Numbered from the stretch's first letter, positions 44,696 to 53,897 are shown. The stretch is DNA of 64,000 bases from Leeuwenhoekiella polynyae (GCF_042683665.1 NZ_JBHUOO010000005.1), one strand, 5' to 3'. The notes: generated by a model not told the origin, from the sequence alone. Numbers and translations: made by a program.

Positions 44696-46081
44696 TTAAT
44701 CTTTTAGACCTACATTAACTTTATCTATGTCTTTTGCAAATTCTTTTTTTAGAAGGACTAAAAGTTTGGCGATTTCTTCTTGATTTTTCTCAGTCAAATT
44801 TTTCTCTTCGGAAGGATCTTCTTCAATGTTATAGAGCTCGAATTCTGTTTTACTATTGAGGTGTCTGGTACGAATCAGTTTAAAGGGCTTTACAATAACC
44901 GATTCTTGCAAATGTCCCCTAATGTAAATAGGGGAGTTGCGATTTTTATTTTCTGAAGAAAGTAAATCGGAAACATTTTGACCTTCTACAGAATTCGGAA
45001 TATTTTCAGTATTTGCCCATTTCAAGAAAGTAGGCATAAAATCTATAACACTCAAGTAGTTTTTTGAAGTTCCTGCTTCTAAATATTGAGGCCAAGATAT
45101 AATTGCCGGAACCCGTATAGCGCCTTCATAATTAGAAGTCTTAAAATCTCTTAGAGGTAGATTACTTCCTAAATTATAGTTGGGTCCATATTTACCATCA
45201 TATTGTGTTGTAGGTACCCATTTTTCCTGCGCGCCATTATCACTAAAGAAAAGAACAACGGTGTTTTTGTCTAACTTTTGATTTTTTAAAGTTTTAAAGA
45301 TTTCACCAATACCGTAATCCATATGGGCCATTGCAGCTGCATAAGCTTGCCTAGAGCTGTCTTTTATTGGGCTGTACTGCTCCAGCCAAAAATCAGGTTC
45401 TTGTAACGGAATATGAGGTGCACTATAAGCAATTTGTAAATAAAAAGAATCCGTTGAATCCTGCTCCTTGATATATTCTATAGCTCCATTTGTGAGTAAA
45501 TCGGTTACGTGACCTTCTTCGGAAATGAATTTTCCATTTTTGTACCACGTGCTGTCGCCATTTTTATAGGTGTGCGCATATTGATCAAGCTGACCGTGCA
45601 AAAATCCGTACGAATAATTAAAACCATAAACCTCGGGTCCGTTCTCAGGCTGCAAACCCAGGTGCCATTTACCCATCAACGCGGTTTTGTAATTTAGGTC
45701 ATTAAGTGCTTGAGGGAATGTTTTAATGCTATCAGGTAATTTAAGTTTGCTTTTTCCACTAATAGGAGCGACAATGCCCATGCGACTCGCCGGTCTTCCT
45801 GTCAAAAAACTTGCTCGTGCAGGAGAGCAGGTGGGGTAAGTGTAAAACCGATCTAGAATCAAACCTTGTTTGGCTAAGCTATCTAATACGGGAGTTTTAA
45901 TCTCTGATCCATGAAAACTGAAATCATTCCAACCGGCATCATCAGCAATGATGACTAGAAAATTGGGTTTTGTTACTTCTGAATCTACTTCTTTTTGTTG
46001 CTCTTTTTTGCAAGCTGACATCAGAAGGAGCACTACAATTACAGAAAGAAAATAGTTAAAGGAATAAGAGGTTTTAATCAT
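44696..46081 (-). CDS. S1-family sulfatase lipoprotein
   Basis: Type I sulfatase of 461 residues, removing sulfate esters from carbohydrates in the periplasm. Signal and lipobox LLLMSAC (Cys about 23). Metal-binding start NFLVIIADDAGWNDFSFHG and the formylglycine motif CSPARASFLTGR (Cys to be converted by an anaerobic or FGE-type maturase not seen here), then MGKWHLGLQPE, PHIPLQEP and FFSDNGA are intact. Its presence next to a DUF4861 and rhaM suggests a sulfated rhamnose- or uronate-containing polysaccharide, as in marine algae. Confidence 0.93.
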   Translation of the reverse strand: MIKTSYSFNYFLSVIVVLLLMSACKKEQQKEVDSEVTKPNFLVIIADDAGWNDFSFHGSEIKTPVLDSLAKQGLILDRFYTYPTCSPARASFLTGRPASRMGIVAPISGKSKLKLPDSIKTFPQALNDLNYKTALMGKWHLGLQPENGPEVYGFNYSYGFLHGQLDQYAHTYKNGDSTWYKNGKFISEEGHVTDLLTNGAIEYIKEQDSTDSFYLQIAYSAPHIPLQEPDFWLEQYSPIKDSSRQAYAAAMAHMDYGIGEIFKTLKNQKLDKNTVVLFFSDNGAQEKWVPTTQYDGKYGPNYNLGSNLPLRDFKTSNYEGAIRVPAIISWPQYLEAGTSKNYLSVIDFMPTFLKWANTENIPNSVEGQNVSDLLSSENKNRNSPIYIRGHLQESVIVKPFKLIRTRHLNSKTEFELYNIEEDPSEEKNLTEKNQEEIAKLLVLLKKEFAKDIDKVNVGLKD

Positions 46082-46764
46082 TTTCTTAGTTTGATAAAGG
46101 TTTATATTCCAGAAGAAATACCGTGGTTCCTATCAAAGTTAAACGTACAGCCTGTATAAAGTGTCCTGTTCTAACCTGATTAAACGAACCCTTATTAATG
46201 AAGCTCTGATCCTCGTTTTAATCTAGAGCCGATTTGTACTGACCGATTTGATAGTTAAAAAGCTATTCTATGTAAGGTTATAACACGCTTTATCTACGCT
46301 TTTGATACGGAGTAACTACGCTTGAGCTATAGCGTTGATTGGACGTTTGACCCGTCCTAAAACTTAGAAGATCATTTCTTATTAAAGTTAATAGGACAAC
46401 CTGAACAAATATCCGGTTCTAACCTGCCTAGATTTGACTTATAAGCAGAAAGTATAGATTTAAAACAACAATGCTACGGCAAACAACCGTAGCACTATCG
46501 TCTCAAAATTAGAATTGAATCTAAACACACAAATATTCATTTATAAATTAATTTTCATCTTCACTTACAGAAGGTTAATACCAGTTGTAAAATTTATTGA
46601 GTTGGTCAATAGTTTTTAATTAAGATTTAAAGTTATAAGATGAATTGTATACTAGCGTCCTGTACTTGCCTGTGTTACTGTTTCTCTTTTCTGTTAAAAA
46701 TTTCTAATTAGATATTTCTTTTAGATTTTATTTTGATTATATGAAACGGAACACTAAGTTTGTG
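46082..46764. other. Intergenic region with diverged direct repeat and a hairpin, no gene
   Basis: No coding frame of note. Two related stretches, 46134-46185 and 46383-46434 (spacing 249 bp), share blocks such as AAAGTTAA, CCTG and GGTTCTAACCTG / TGTTCTAACCTG. A perfect 8-bp hairpin TGCTACGG/CCGTAGCA (46472-46494, 7-nt loop) follows, with TTGTTGTTTT downstream on the minus strand. CTACGCTT occurs twice (46295-46320 area). It separates the divergent sulfatase and GH105 operons and should hold both promoters. Confidence 0.35.
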
Positions 46765-46776
46765 TAATCGATTGTA
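46763..46776. promoter_or_regulatory. Candidate LacI operator upstream of GH105
   Basis: TGTAATCGATTGTA; with the GH28 site at 61036-61049 (TGCAATCGATTGTA) it shares 13 of 14 bases plus the flanking GTG and TTTT. LacI-family operators usually have a central CG in such a dyad. It is about 55 bp before the GH105 ATG. Confidence 0.55.
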
Positions 46777-46829
46777 TTTTTATTTTCAATTATAAAAATC
46801 GTTTTCGTTAAAACCAATTCTAGTTCACA

Positions 46830-48047
46830 ATGAGTAATTCGCGTTTTTTTAAAATATTCTTTTTGGCTCTCCTGATAGCATTTTCAGCTTGTAAAAAGGA
46901 GAAAAAAACTACTGAGGTAAAAGAAACTACAACTATTGATCTAGCTTCAGAAAAATGGTCTGTGCAAATGGCACAATCTATAATGATGCATAACCCAGAA
47001 GCTTATCAAATTGATGGGCGAGATGTGGCTAAGTGGGATTATGTTCACGGTTTGGTGCTTAAAAGTTTTTTAGACTTATATGAGAAAACCAATGATTCTA
47101 CTTATTTTGATTATGCAGAACACTATACAAACGAATTGGTGCGTGAAGACGGTTCTATCTCAACCTATAATTTAGAAGATTACAATATAGATATGATTAA
47201 CGCCGGTAAAATTTTATTTCCGGTTTATGAGAAAACCAAGAAGGAGAAATATAAGAAGGCCATGCAGCTGTTAGATAAGCAACTTCAGGAGCATCCACGG
47301 ACTTCTGAAGGTGGTTTTTGGCATAAAAAAAGGTATCCATATCAGATGTGGTTAGATGGTTTATATATGGGCGCTCCGTTTTATGCGGAGTATGCTGTGA
47401 CTTTTGGTGATTCCACTAATTTAAATGACGTTGCAAAGCAGTTTGAGCTTATTCAAAGACACGCTATTGATCCCGAAACCAATTTACTTTATCACGGTTG
47501 GGATGAGAGTAAAGAACAAAAATGGGCTGATTCAGAAACCGGTGTTTCGCCCAATTTTTGGTCGCGATCTTTAGGCTGGTATGCAATGGCGCTGGTAGAT
47601 GTATTGGATTATTTTCCTAAAGATCATCCTAAACGAGCAGCGCTTATTCAGTATTTAAATGACCTTGCAGGTGCTTTAACTCCATATCAAGATAAGACAG
47701 GTTTATGGTATCAAGTTCCTACATTAGGTGATGAAGACGGTAACTATTTAGAAGCATCCGGGAGTTCTATGTTTGCATATGCCTTTGCAAAAGGAGCGAA
47801 TAAAGGTTATCTTGACAGCGCTTATAAAGATTTGGCAAATAAGGCTTTTGATGGGCTTACAGAAGAACTCATTAAGCGTGATGAGGACGGCACAATTACT
47901 TTAACTCAGGTATGCGCGGTTGCCGGTTTAGGAGGTGATCCTTATCGTGATGGTTCTTGTGAATATTACATCAACGAACGTAAACAAGACAATGATCCTA
48001 AAGGTACGGGGCCATTCATAATGGCTGCATTACAATTAGATCGCTAA
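46830..48047 (+). CDS. GH105 unsaturated rhamnogalacturonyl hydrolase lipoprotein
   Basis: Hydrolyses the delta-4,5-unsaturated uronyl residue from the non-reducing end of lyase products, releasing 5-keto-4-deoxyuronate that KduI accepts. 405 residues, alpha6/alpha6 toroid. Lipobox FSAC (Cys about 21) after LLIAFS. Motifs: WDYVHGLVLKSFLDLYE, PYQMWLDGLYMGAPFYAEY with the catalytic Asp, GVSPNFWSRSLGWYAMALVDVL, and GSSMFAYAFAKGANKGYL. Preceded by a LacI-type operator and followed in operon by a DUF4861 gene. GH105 also includes unsaturated glucuronyl (ulvan) enzymes; RG is the likeliest substrate. Confidence 0.94.
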   Translation: MSNSRFFKIFFLALLIAFSACKKEKKTTEVKETTTIDLASEKWSVQMAQSIMMHNPEAYQIDGRDVAKWDYVHGLVLKSFLDLYEKTNDSTYFDYAEHYTNELVREDGSISTYNLEDYNIDMINAGKILFPVYEKTKKEKYKKAMQLLDKQLQEHPRTSEGGFWHKKRYPYQMWLDGLYMGAPFYAEYAVTFGDSTNLNDVAKQFELIQRHAIDPETNLLYHGWDESKEQKWADSETGVSPNFWSRSLGWYAMALVDVLDYFPKDHPKRAALIQYLNDLAGALTPYQDKTGLWYQVPTLGDEDGNYLEASGSSMFAYAFAKGANKGYLDSAYKDLANKAFDGLTEELIKRDEDGTITLTQVCAVAGLGGDPYRDGSCEYYINERKQDNDPKGTGPFIMAALQLDR

Positions 48048-48066
48048 CCACAACAAAAAAATAAAA

Positions 48067-48954
48067 ATGAATTCCAGAATTGTTTTAGGAGCATTGGCTC
48101 TAACTGCACTAGTAGCTTGTAAAGAGAAAGAAAATAAAAATGTAGTTGAAGAAATTATTGAAATAGAAGAAGTACAACCCGCTACTTACGCAGAGATATC
48201 TGTTAAAGAAGGAGGAAGCTGGAAGGAAGGTACCCGTGAATACATTGACGGAAGTTTTGTAAATGTTGAGGAGATGGAAGTTCCAGAGCAACACACAGAT
48301 CACTCTTGGTATATTCGCTACGAAGGGCCGGGTTGGGAAAATAAGCAAACCGCATATCGCCTGTATTTAGACTGGAGAAACGCTATAGATATTTTTGGTA
48401 AAAAGGTAGATACTCTTGTTTTACCCTATGTAGGTACAGATGGTTTTGATTCTTATCATANCAAGGTTGATAATTCTAACTCCAGTTCTAGTATAACAAT
48501 AGATTATAAAGGTTGGAAGACCGGCGATGTAACAACAGATTTAGAATCTGTGATTCGTATTTTTCCTGAAGATCGGTTCTTAAAAGCCGAATTGACACCG
48601 AGTGTTTCTTTTGACGGTCTGGCTACAGGGATTGTGAAATTTGATGATGTTCCATTAATGCAAGAGACCAGTGAGACTGGAGAGTGGGCATATATCGCGA
48701 CGTATGGAGTGCAAACTTTAGCAGGTGAAAATGATAAGCTGGGTATGGCTATTTTTTATAAAACAGATGAGGCAAAGGCTGTTGAAGGGCCACACGATCA
48801 TTTGGTGGTATTTAACCCTTCAACAGAAAAACAGACTTATTACATTCATAGCGCCTGGGACCAAGAAAAAGATGGTATTAAATCTGAAGAAGCTTTTAAG
48901 CAAGATTTACAGGCTAAGTTGTCAGAGTTAGATAACAACGGCAAATTAGAATAA
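48067..48954 (+). CDS. DUF4861 lipoprotein with an apparent internal gap at an undetermined base
   Basis: 295-codon reading frame with lipobox LVAC (Cys about 18) and features GWENKQTAYRLYLDWRNAID, FDSYH, and from 48463 on SSSITIDYKGWKTGDVTT. The base at 48462 is n. Compared with the 435-residue relative at 43329, about 45-50 residues between YH and the SSSxxxxYxxW strand, including the W-G-D motif, are missing precisely at the n. Reading frame continues across it. Either the gene really has an in-frame deletion or the n stands for a collapsed assembly gap of roughly 140 bp. 19 bp downstream of the GH105 gene. Confidence 0.75.
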   Translation: MNSRIVLGALALTALVACKEKENKNVVEEIIEIEEVQPATYAEISVKEGGSWKEGTREYIDGSFVNVEEMEVPEQHTDHSWYIRYEGPGWENKQTAYRLYLDWRNAIDIFGKKVDTLVLPYVGTDGFDSYHXKVDNSNSSSSITIDYKGWKTGDVTTDLESVIRIFPEDRFLKAELTPSVSFDGLATGIVKFDDVPLMQETSETGEWAYIATYGVQTLAGENDKLGMAIFYKTDEAKAVEGPHDHLVVFNPSTEKQTYYIHSAWDQEKDGIKSEEAFKQDLQAKLSELDNNGKLE

Positions 48955-48975
48955 ACTCTACCATATAGTACAGGA

Positions 48976-49092
48976 TAAGTTTGAGAAAGGAGCTCTTTAA
49001 TTTTGAGTACGATCCCTATTTGATATAAAATCTTTTCAGAAATTTTAAAATGTAAGTTTTACGTTTAAAAATAGGAATCGTAAGTTTGAGAA
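48976..49092. repeat. Direct and inverted repeats before kduI
   Basis: TAAGTTTGAGAA occurs at 48976-48987 and 49081-49092. Between them TACGATCCCTATTT (49008-49021) and AAATAGGAATCGTA (49069-49082) form an inverted repeat with one mismatch over 14 bp and a 47-bp spacer. The 176-bp spacer may hold a second promoter for the uronate operon. Confidence 0.45.
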
Positions 49093-49130
49093 GTAACATT
49101 TTTAATTTTTATCCAAAAAACATATCAAAA

Positions 49131-49964
49131 ATGACAAAGTCAGAATTTAGATACGCACATCATCCAGAAGATGTAAAAAGATATACAACCAGTGAATTAC
49201 GAGAACATTTCTTGATTCCTGAGTTATTTGTTAAGAATGAGATCAACCTTACCTATACAATGTACGATCGCTATATCGCAGGTGGTGCATTTCCAGTAGA
49301 TAAAGCGTTAAAGCTAGAAGCTATTGATGAGCTCAAAGCCGAAAACTTCTTAGATCGTCGTGAATTAGGTGTGATCAATGTGGGAGGAAAAGGTAAAGTG
49401 ACCGTTGATGGAGAGACTTACGAACTAGGTCACCGTGAAGCAATCTATGTAGGTAGAGGAGCTAAAGATGTTACTTTTGAAGCAACTGAAGAGCAACCGT
49501 ATTTTTATATAAATTCTGCTCCGGCTCACAAATCTTACCCTACTAAAAAGGTTACTAAAGCTGATGCAGAAGTAGTAGAGTTAGGAGATACAAAAACTTC
49601 TAACAAACGTGTGATCAATAAATTGCTCGTGAACAGTGTTGTTGAAACTTGCCAACTTCAAATGGGAATGACTGAGCTTCAGGAAGGTAATGTTTGGAAT
49701 ACAATGCCTCCACATACACACGAGCGCCGTATGGAAGTTTACTTCTATTTCGATCTGGAAGAAGGTCAGTCTATCAGTCACTTTATGGGGCAGCCACACG
49801 AGACCCGTCATATTTTTATGAAAAATCATCAAGCTGTAATTTCTCCGGAATGGTCTATTCACGCAGGAGCAGGGACTTCAAATTACACATTTATTTGGGG
49901 TATGGCCGGTGAGAATTTAGATTATGGTGATATGGATAAAGTAACTCCAGACGAATTAAAATAA
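49131..49964 (+). CDS. kduI: 5-keto-4-deoxyuronate isomerase
   Basis: Converts 5-keto-4-deoxyuronate to 3-deoxy-D-glycero-2,5-hexodiulosonate in pectin and other uronan degradation. 277 residues, the family norm; cupin fold. RYAHHPEDVKRYTTSELREH at the N-terminus and MPPHTHERRMEVYFYF with the zinc-binding His/Glu, plus HQAVISPEWSIHAGAGTSNYTFIWGMAGEN, are textbook KduI. ATG 49131 rather than TTG 49086: the family N-terminus begins there. First gene of a ten-gene operon. Confidence 0.97.
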   Translation: MTKSEFRYAHHPEDVKRYTTSELREHFLIPELFVKNEINLTYTMYDRYIAGGAFPVDKALKLEAIDELKAENFLDRRELGVINVGGKGKVTVDGETYELGHREAIYVGRGAKDVTFEATEEQPYFYINSAPAHKSYPTKKVTKADAEVVELGDTKTSNKRVINKLLVNSVVETCQLQMGMTELQEGNVWNTMPPHTHERRMEVYFYFDLEEGQSISHFMGQPHETRHIFMKNHQAVISPEWSIHAGAGTSNYTFIWGMAGENLDYGDMDKVTPDELK

Positions 49965-49970
49965 GAATAT

Positions 49971-50732
49971 ATGAGTCTATTTAATTTAGAAGGAAAAACA
50001 GCATTAGTTACCGGTTGTAAGCGTGGTATTGGTTTCGCAATGGCAGAAGCTTTAGCAGAAGCCGGAGCTGATATTCTTGGGGTTTCAGCATCATTAGAAA
50101 CCTCAGGGTCAGCTATACAAAAAGCAGTTGAAGCAACTGGTAAATCTTTTAAAGGGTATCAGTGTGATTTTTCAGATCGTAAATCACTTTATGCTTTTAT
50201 TGAAAAAGTAAAGTCAGAAAATCCAACCATAGATATTCTAGTGAATAATGCAGGTACAATTTTACGTGCACCAGCAGCAGAGCACAGCGATGAATATTGG
50301 GATAAAGTGATTGAAGTTAACCAAAACGCTCAGTTTATTCTGAGTCGTGAGCTGGGGAAAGAGATGATTAAAAGAGGTAGTGGTAAAGTGATATTTACAG
50401 CATCTCTTTTAACATTCCAAGGAGGTATTACTGTTCCGGGATATGCAGCTTCTAAAGGAGCAATTGGGCAGTTGACTATGGCATTGTCTAACGAATGGGC
50501 CGGAAAAGGTGTGCAGGTAAATGCTATCGCTCCGGGTTATATAGCTACAGACAATACTGAAGCATTACGTGATGATCCTGATCGCAGTTCTTCTATTCTT
50601 GCCAGAATTCCGGCAGGTAGATGGGGGAAGCCAGAGGATTTTAAAGGACCAATTACTTTTTTAGCTTCTAAAGCTAGTGATTATATGAGTGGGACTGTTA
50701 TGACCGTAGATGGCGGTTGGATGGGTAGATAA
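49971..50732 (+). CDS. kduD: 2-Dehydro-3-deoxy-D-gluconate 5-dehydrogenase (SDR)
   Basis: Short-chain dehydrogenase acting after KduI: reduces 3-deoxy-hexodiulosonate to 2-keto-3-deoxygluconate with NAD(P)H. 253 residues. Motifs: TGCKRGIGFAMAEALAEAGA cofactor loop, NNAG in VNNAGTILRAPA, catalytic Ser in FTASLLTFQGG, and YAASK (Tyr-x-x-x-Lys), ending VDGGWMGR. Six bp downstream of kduI. Assignment to KduD over other SDRs rests on the neighbour and sequence style. Confidence 0.93.
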   Translation: MSLFNLEGKTALVTGCKRGIGFAMAEALAEAGADILGVSASLETSGSAIQKAVEATGKSFKGYQCDFSDRKSLYAFIEKVKSENPTIDILVNNAGTILRAPAAEHSDEYWDKVIEVNQNAQFILSRELGKEMIKRGSGKVIFTASLLTFQGGITVPGYAASKGAIGQLTMALSNEWAGKGVQVNAIAPGYIATDNTEALRDDPDRSSSILARIPAGRWGKPEDFKGPITFLASKASDYMSGTVMTVDGGWMGR

Positions 50733-50784
50733 TTTAAATCTACAAAGCATAAAAATAGAAAATAGTATTAGTACAGCAGATACA

Positions 50785-52194
50785 ATGGCACAGGAAAATA
50801 ACACATTCATAAAAGACAGCTTTCTTTTATCAAACAAATATGCAGAAGAGCTTTATCATAAGTATGCTGCTCCCCAGCCTATAATAGATTACCACAATCA
50901 TCTGTTACCTGCAGAGATTGTGGCCGATCGTCAGTTTGAGAATATTTCTAAAGTATGGCTAAGTGGCGATCATTATAAATGGCGGGCTATGCGTGCGTTG
51001 GGTGTGAATGAGCTTTTTATTACCGGTGAGGCCTCTGATGAAGAGAAATTTTTAGCTTGGGCTAAAACTGTTCCGCACACATTACGCAATCCATTGTTTC
51101 ACTGGACACACTTAGAATTGAAGCGTTATTTCGGTATTGATGAATTGCTCAATGAAAAGTCGGGTCCTGAAATTTATAAAGAAGTAAACCGCCAATTGCA
51201 ACTTAAAGAGAACAGCTGCCGCGGACTTCTAAAGCAAATGAATGTAGAGGCGGTGTGTACTACCGAAGATCCATTGGATACACTAGATCAGCACAGAGCT
51301 TATGATAGTAAAGTTGGTGGTGTTAAAATGAGTACTGCTTTTCGTCCTGATAAAGCAATTTTAATTGATGCCGAAGGGTTCAACGACTATCTCAATCAGC
51401 TCGAAGAAGTTTCCGGGATTACTATAGCCACGTATGATGATCTAAAGGAAGCACTGCGTCAACGTATAGATTTCTTTAATGAAAACGGTTGCAGATTGTG
51501 TGATCACGGCTTAAATCAAATCTCGTGGGTTACAGCTACTGAAACCGAGATCAAAGAATTCTTTAAAAAACGAAGAGGCGGAGCAAGCCTTTCAGCAAAA
51601 GAAGCAGAGCAATTTAAAACAGCTATTCTGTTGTTTTTAGGAGAAACGTATCATGAGCTTGGGTGGGTGCAACAGTTTCATTTAGGCGCGCTGCGTAACA
51701 ATAATAAGCGTATGCTGGCTCAGTTAGGCCCAGATACAGGTTGGGATTCTATTGGTGATTATACACAAGCTGAATCCTTATCAAATTTCTTAAATGCATT
51801 AGACAGCAAAGATAAACTCACTAAAACCATTATTTATAACTTGAATCCTTCAGATAACGAAGTGATGGCTACGATGATTGGTAATTTTAATGATGGTAGT
51901 GTAAAAGGTAAAGTACAGTTGGGTTCCGGCTGGTGGTTTTTAGACCAGAAAGACGGTATGGAAAAGCAAATGAATGCGCTTTCTAACATGGGGCTTATCA
52001 GTTGTTTTGTAGGTATGCTTACAGACAGCCGAAGCTTTTTATCATTTCCACGTCATGAATATTTCAGACGCGTGCTGTGTAATCTTTTTGGTAAAGAGAT
52101 GGCTTCTGGTGAATTGCCTAACGATATGGATCTTGTAGGTAAAACCATTGCAGATGTCAGTTATAATAATGCTAAAGAATACTTCAATTTTTAA
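50785..52194 (+). CDS. uxaC: Glucuronate (uronate) isomerase
   Basis: Isomerises D-galacturonate to D-tagaturonate and D-glucuronate to D-fructuronate. 469 residues, amidohydrolase-like fold. IIDYHNHLLPAEIVADRQFENI contains the metal-ligand HxH; FHWTHLELKRYFGID, EDPLDTLDQHRAYD, DHGLNQISW, RDSRSF-like LTDSRSFLSFPRHEYFRRVLC and QFHLGALRNNN are family signatures. ATG 50785 chosen: residues before it show no similarity and would overlap kduD. Can also take the glucuronate produced by the oxygenase at 9866-10729. Confidence 0.97.
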   Translation: MAQENNTFIKDSFLLSNKYAEELYHKYAAPQPIIDYHNHLLPAEIVADRQFENISKVWLSGDHYKWRAMRALGVNELFITGEASDEEKFLAWAKTVPHTLRNPLFHWTHLELKRYFGIDELLNEKSGPEIYKEVNRQLQLKENSCRGLLKQMNVEAVCTTEDPLDTLDQHRAYDSKVGGVKMSTAFRPDKAILIDAEGFNDYLNQLEEVSGITIATYDDLKEALRQRIDFFNENGCRLCDHGLNQISWVTATETEIKEFFKKRRGGASLSAKEAEQFKTAILLFLGETYHELGWVQQFHLGALRNNNKRMLAQLGPDTGWDSIGDYTQAESLSNFLNALDSKDKLTKTIIYNLNPSDNEVMATMIGNFNDGSVKGKVQLGSGWWFLDQKDGMEKQMNALSNMGLISCFVGMLTDSRSFLSFPRHEYFRRVLCNLFGKEMASGELPNDMDLVGKTIADVSYNNAKEYFNF

Positions 52195-52200
52195 GGTTCT

Positions 52201-53214
52201 ATGGCTAAAGCTCAAAAAATAATAACATTTGGAGAAGTATTACTGCGCCTCTCTCCTGCTGAGAATCGTAAATTATCTCAGGCCAAATCCTTAGACTTTT
52301 TCTTTGGAGGTACCGAAATGAACGTAGGTGCTTCCCTTGCAGTTATGGGAGAATCAGTAAAACACATCACTGCGGTATCTAATGATATTGTGGGAGATGC
52401 AGCACTGAGCAGTATGCTTCAATACGGCCTTGATGTTTCTTCAGTGCAACAGGTTGATCATCCTATTGGTCAGTATTTGCTAGAAGTAGGTTCTGGTATG
52501 CGTAGTAGTCAGATTGCTTACAATCGGTTAAACGGCTCGTTTGCTAATATCCAGCCAGATCAAATAAACTGGAATTTTGAATTTGAAGATGCAAGTCTTT
52601 TTCATTGGACGGGTATTACCCCTGCTATTTCAGAGAATGCATATCAAGCATTAAAAGCAGCTTTGATTTCTGCGAATGCAAAAGGATTAGATATTACAGC
52701 AGACCCGGCCTATCGAAGCAATCTTTGGCAATACGGTCGTAATGGTCAAGAGGTTTTAAAAGAACTGGTAAGTTTGTCAACCATATTCATTGGAGGGGTT
52801 AACGAGATCAATGAAATCTTAGGAACCAGCTTTGGTTTAGATAGGGATGGATTTATTGAGGCGAGTAAATATCTAATGACAGAATGTCCCAATATCAAAC
52901 AGGTTTTTGACAAGATCAGAACAGGTTTGAGTGCTTCCTGGCAAAAGATTTACGGGAGAGCATTTGTAGATAATACCTACCTGGAAACAGACGAACTGGA
53001 AATCACACAAGTGATTGATCGTATAGGAACAGGAGATGCCTATGCAGCCGGTTTGATTTATGGTTTGCATCATCTTAATGCAGAAAAAGCCCTGAATTTC
53101 GCTAATGCAGCCTGCGCTTTAAAACATACGATTCTGGGAGATGTAAATCTGGTTTCTGTAGCAGAAATAACTGAAGTTATGCAAGGAAATATCGGAGGAC
53201 GAATTAAAAGATAA
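52201..53214 (+). CDS. kdgK: 2-Keto-3-deoxygluconate kinase (PfkB family)
   Basis: Phosphorylates 2-keto-3-deoxygluconate to KDPG. 337 residues, ribokinase/PfkB fold. TFGEVLLRLSPAE N-terminus, FFGGTEMNVGASLAVMGESV substrate-side motif, and DRIGTGDAYAAGLIYGL, the PfkB signature with catalytic Asp and anion hole. Six bp after uxaC. The substrate is inferred from neighbours (uxaC upstream, KDPG aldolase downstream). Confidence 0.93.
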   Translation: MAKAQKIITFGEVLLRLSPAENRKLSQAKSLDFFFGGTEMNVGASLAVMGESVKHITAVSNDIVGDAALSSMLQYGLDVSSVQQVDHPIGQYLLEVGSGMRSSQIAYNRLNGSFANIQPDQINWNFEFEDASLFHWTGITPAISENAYQALKAALISANAKGLDITADPAYRSNLWQYGRNGQEVLKELVSLSTIFIGGVNEINEILGTSFGLDRDGFIEASKYLMTECPNIKQVFDKIRTGLSASWQKIYGRAFVDNTYLETDELEITQVIDRIGTGDAYAAGLIYGLHHLNAEKALNFANAACALKHTILGDVNLVSVAEITEVMQGNIGGRIKR

Positions 53215-53225
53215 AACACAAATTA

Positions 53226-53897
53226 ATGGCAAAATATACCCGAATAGAGGTGGTGCTTCAGATGAAAGAAAACGGAATCGTTCCGGTTTTTTACAATCCT
53301 GATGTTGAAGTTTGTAAACAGGTTTTAAAAGCTTGTTATGATGGCGGCTTGCGCACCTTTGAGTTTACCAACCGTGGCGATTATGCGCACGAGGTTTTTA
53401 GTGAGCTCAACAAATATGCTAAAGCAGAATTAAACGGAATGATGATGGGGGTAGGCTCTGTTCTGGACGCCGGCACATCATCGTTATACCTTCAGTTGGG
53501 AGCAGATTTTATCGTGTCTCCTGTTGTAAATGCAGAAATGGCAAAGGCATGTAATCGTCGTAAGGTAGCCTGGATGCCGGGTTGTGGTTCAGTTACGGAA
53601 ATTTCATTTGCTGAAGAACTAGGAGCCGAAGTAGTTAAGATATTTCCTGGAGCACAAGTAGGAGGCCCTGCCTTTGTAAAAGGTGTAAAAGGTCCGTTGC
53701 CGTGGGCAAGTATAATGCCTACTGGTGGAGTAAGTCCTACGGAAGAAAATCTAAAAACTTGGTTTGATGCAGGAGTACATTGCGTAGGTATTGGCTCTAA
53801 ACTTTTTGTAAAAGACGCTTCAGGTAAATATGATCTGGACGCTGTGACTTCGACTATAAAAAATGCGCTGGATATTGTTAAAAAACTACGCGCATGA
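53226..53897 (+). CDS. eda: KDPG/KHG aldolase
   Basis: Class I aldolase cleaving 2-keto-3-deoxy-6-phosphogluconate to pyruvate and glyceraldehyde-3-phosphate. 223 residues, TIM barrel. GLRTFEFTNRGDYA with the catalytic Glu region, VGSVLDAGTSSLYLQLGADFIVSP, and EVVKIFPGAQVGGPAFVKGV with the Schiff-base Lys in KIFPG; IMPTGGVSP is the phosphate loop. Overlaps the next gene by 4 bp (ATGA). Confidence 0.95.
   Translation: MAKYTRIEVVLQMKENGIVPVFYNPDVEVCKQVLKACYDGGLRTFEFTNRGDYAHEVFSELNKYAKAELNGMMMGVGSVLDAGTSSLYLQLGADFIVSPVVNAEMAKACNRRKVAWMPGCGSVTEISFAEELGAEVVKIFPGAQVGGPAFVKGVKGPLPWASIMPTGGVSPTEENLKTWFDAGVHCVGIGSKLFVKDASGKYDLDAVTSTIKNALDIVKKLRA

Noticed and set aside
46082..46829. Decayed gene between the sulfatase and GH105
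   Set aside because: No frame of useful length or protein-like translation was found on either strand.
49086..49130. TTG start for kduI at 49086
   Set aside because: KduI family N-terminus starts at the ATG 49131, and the extra part overlaps the repeat region.
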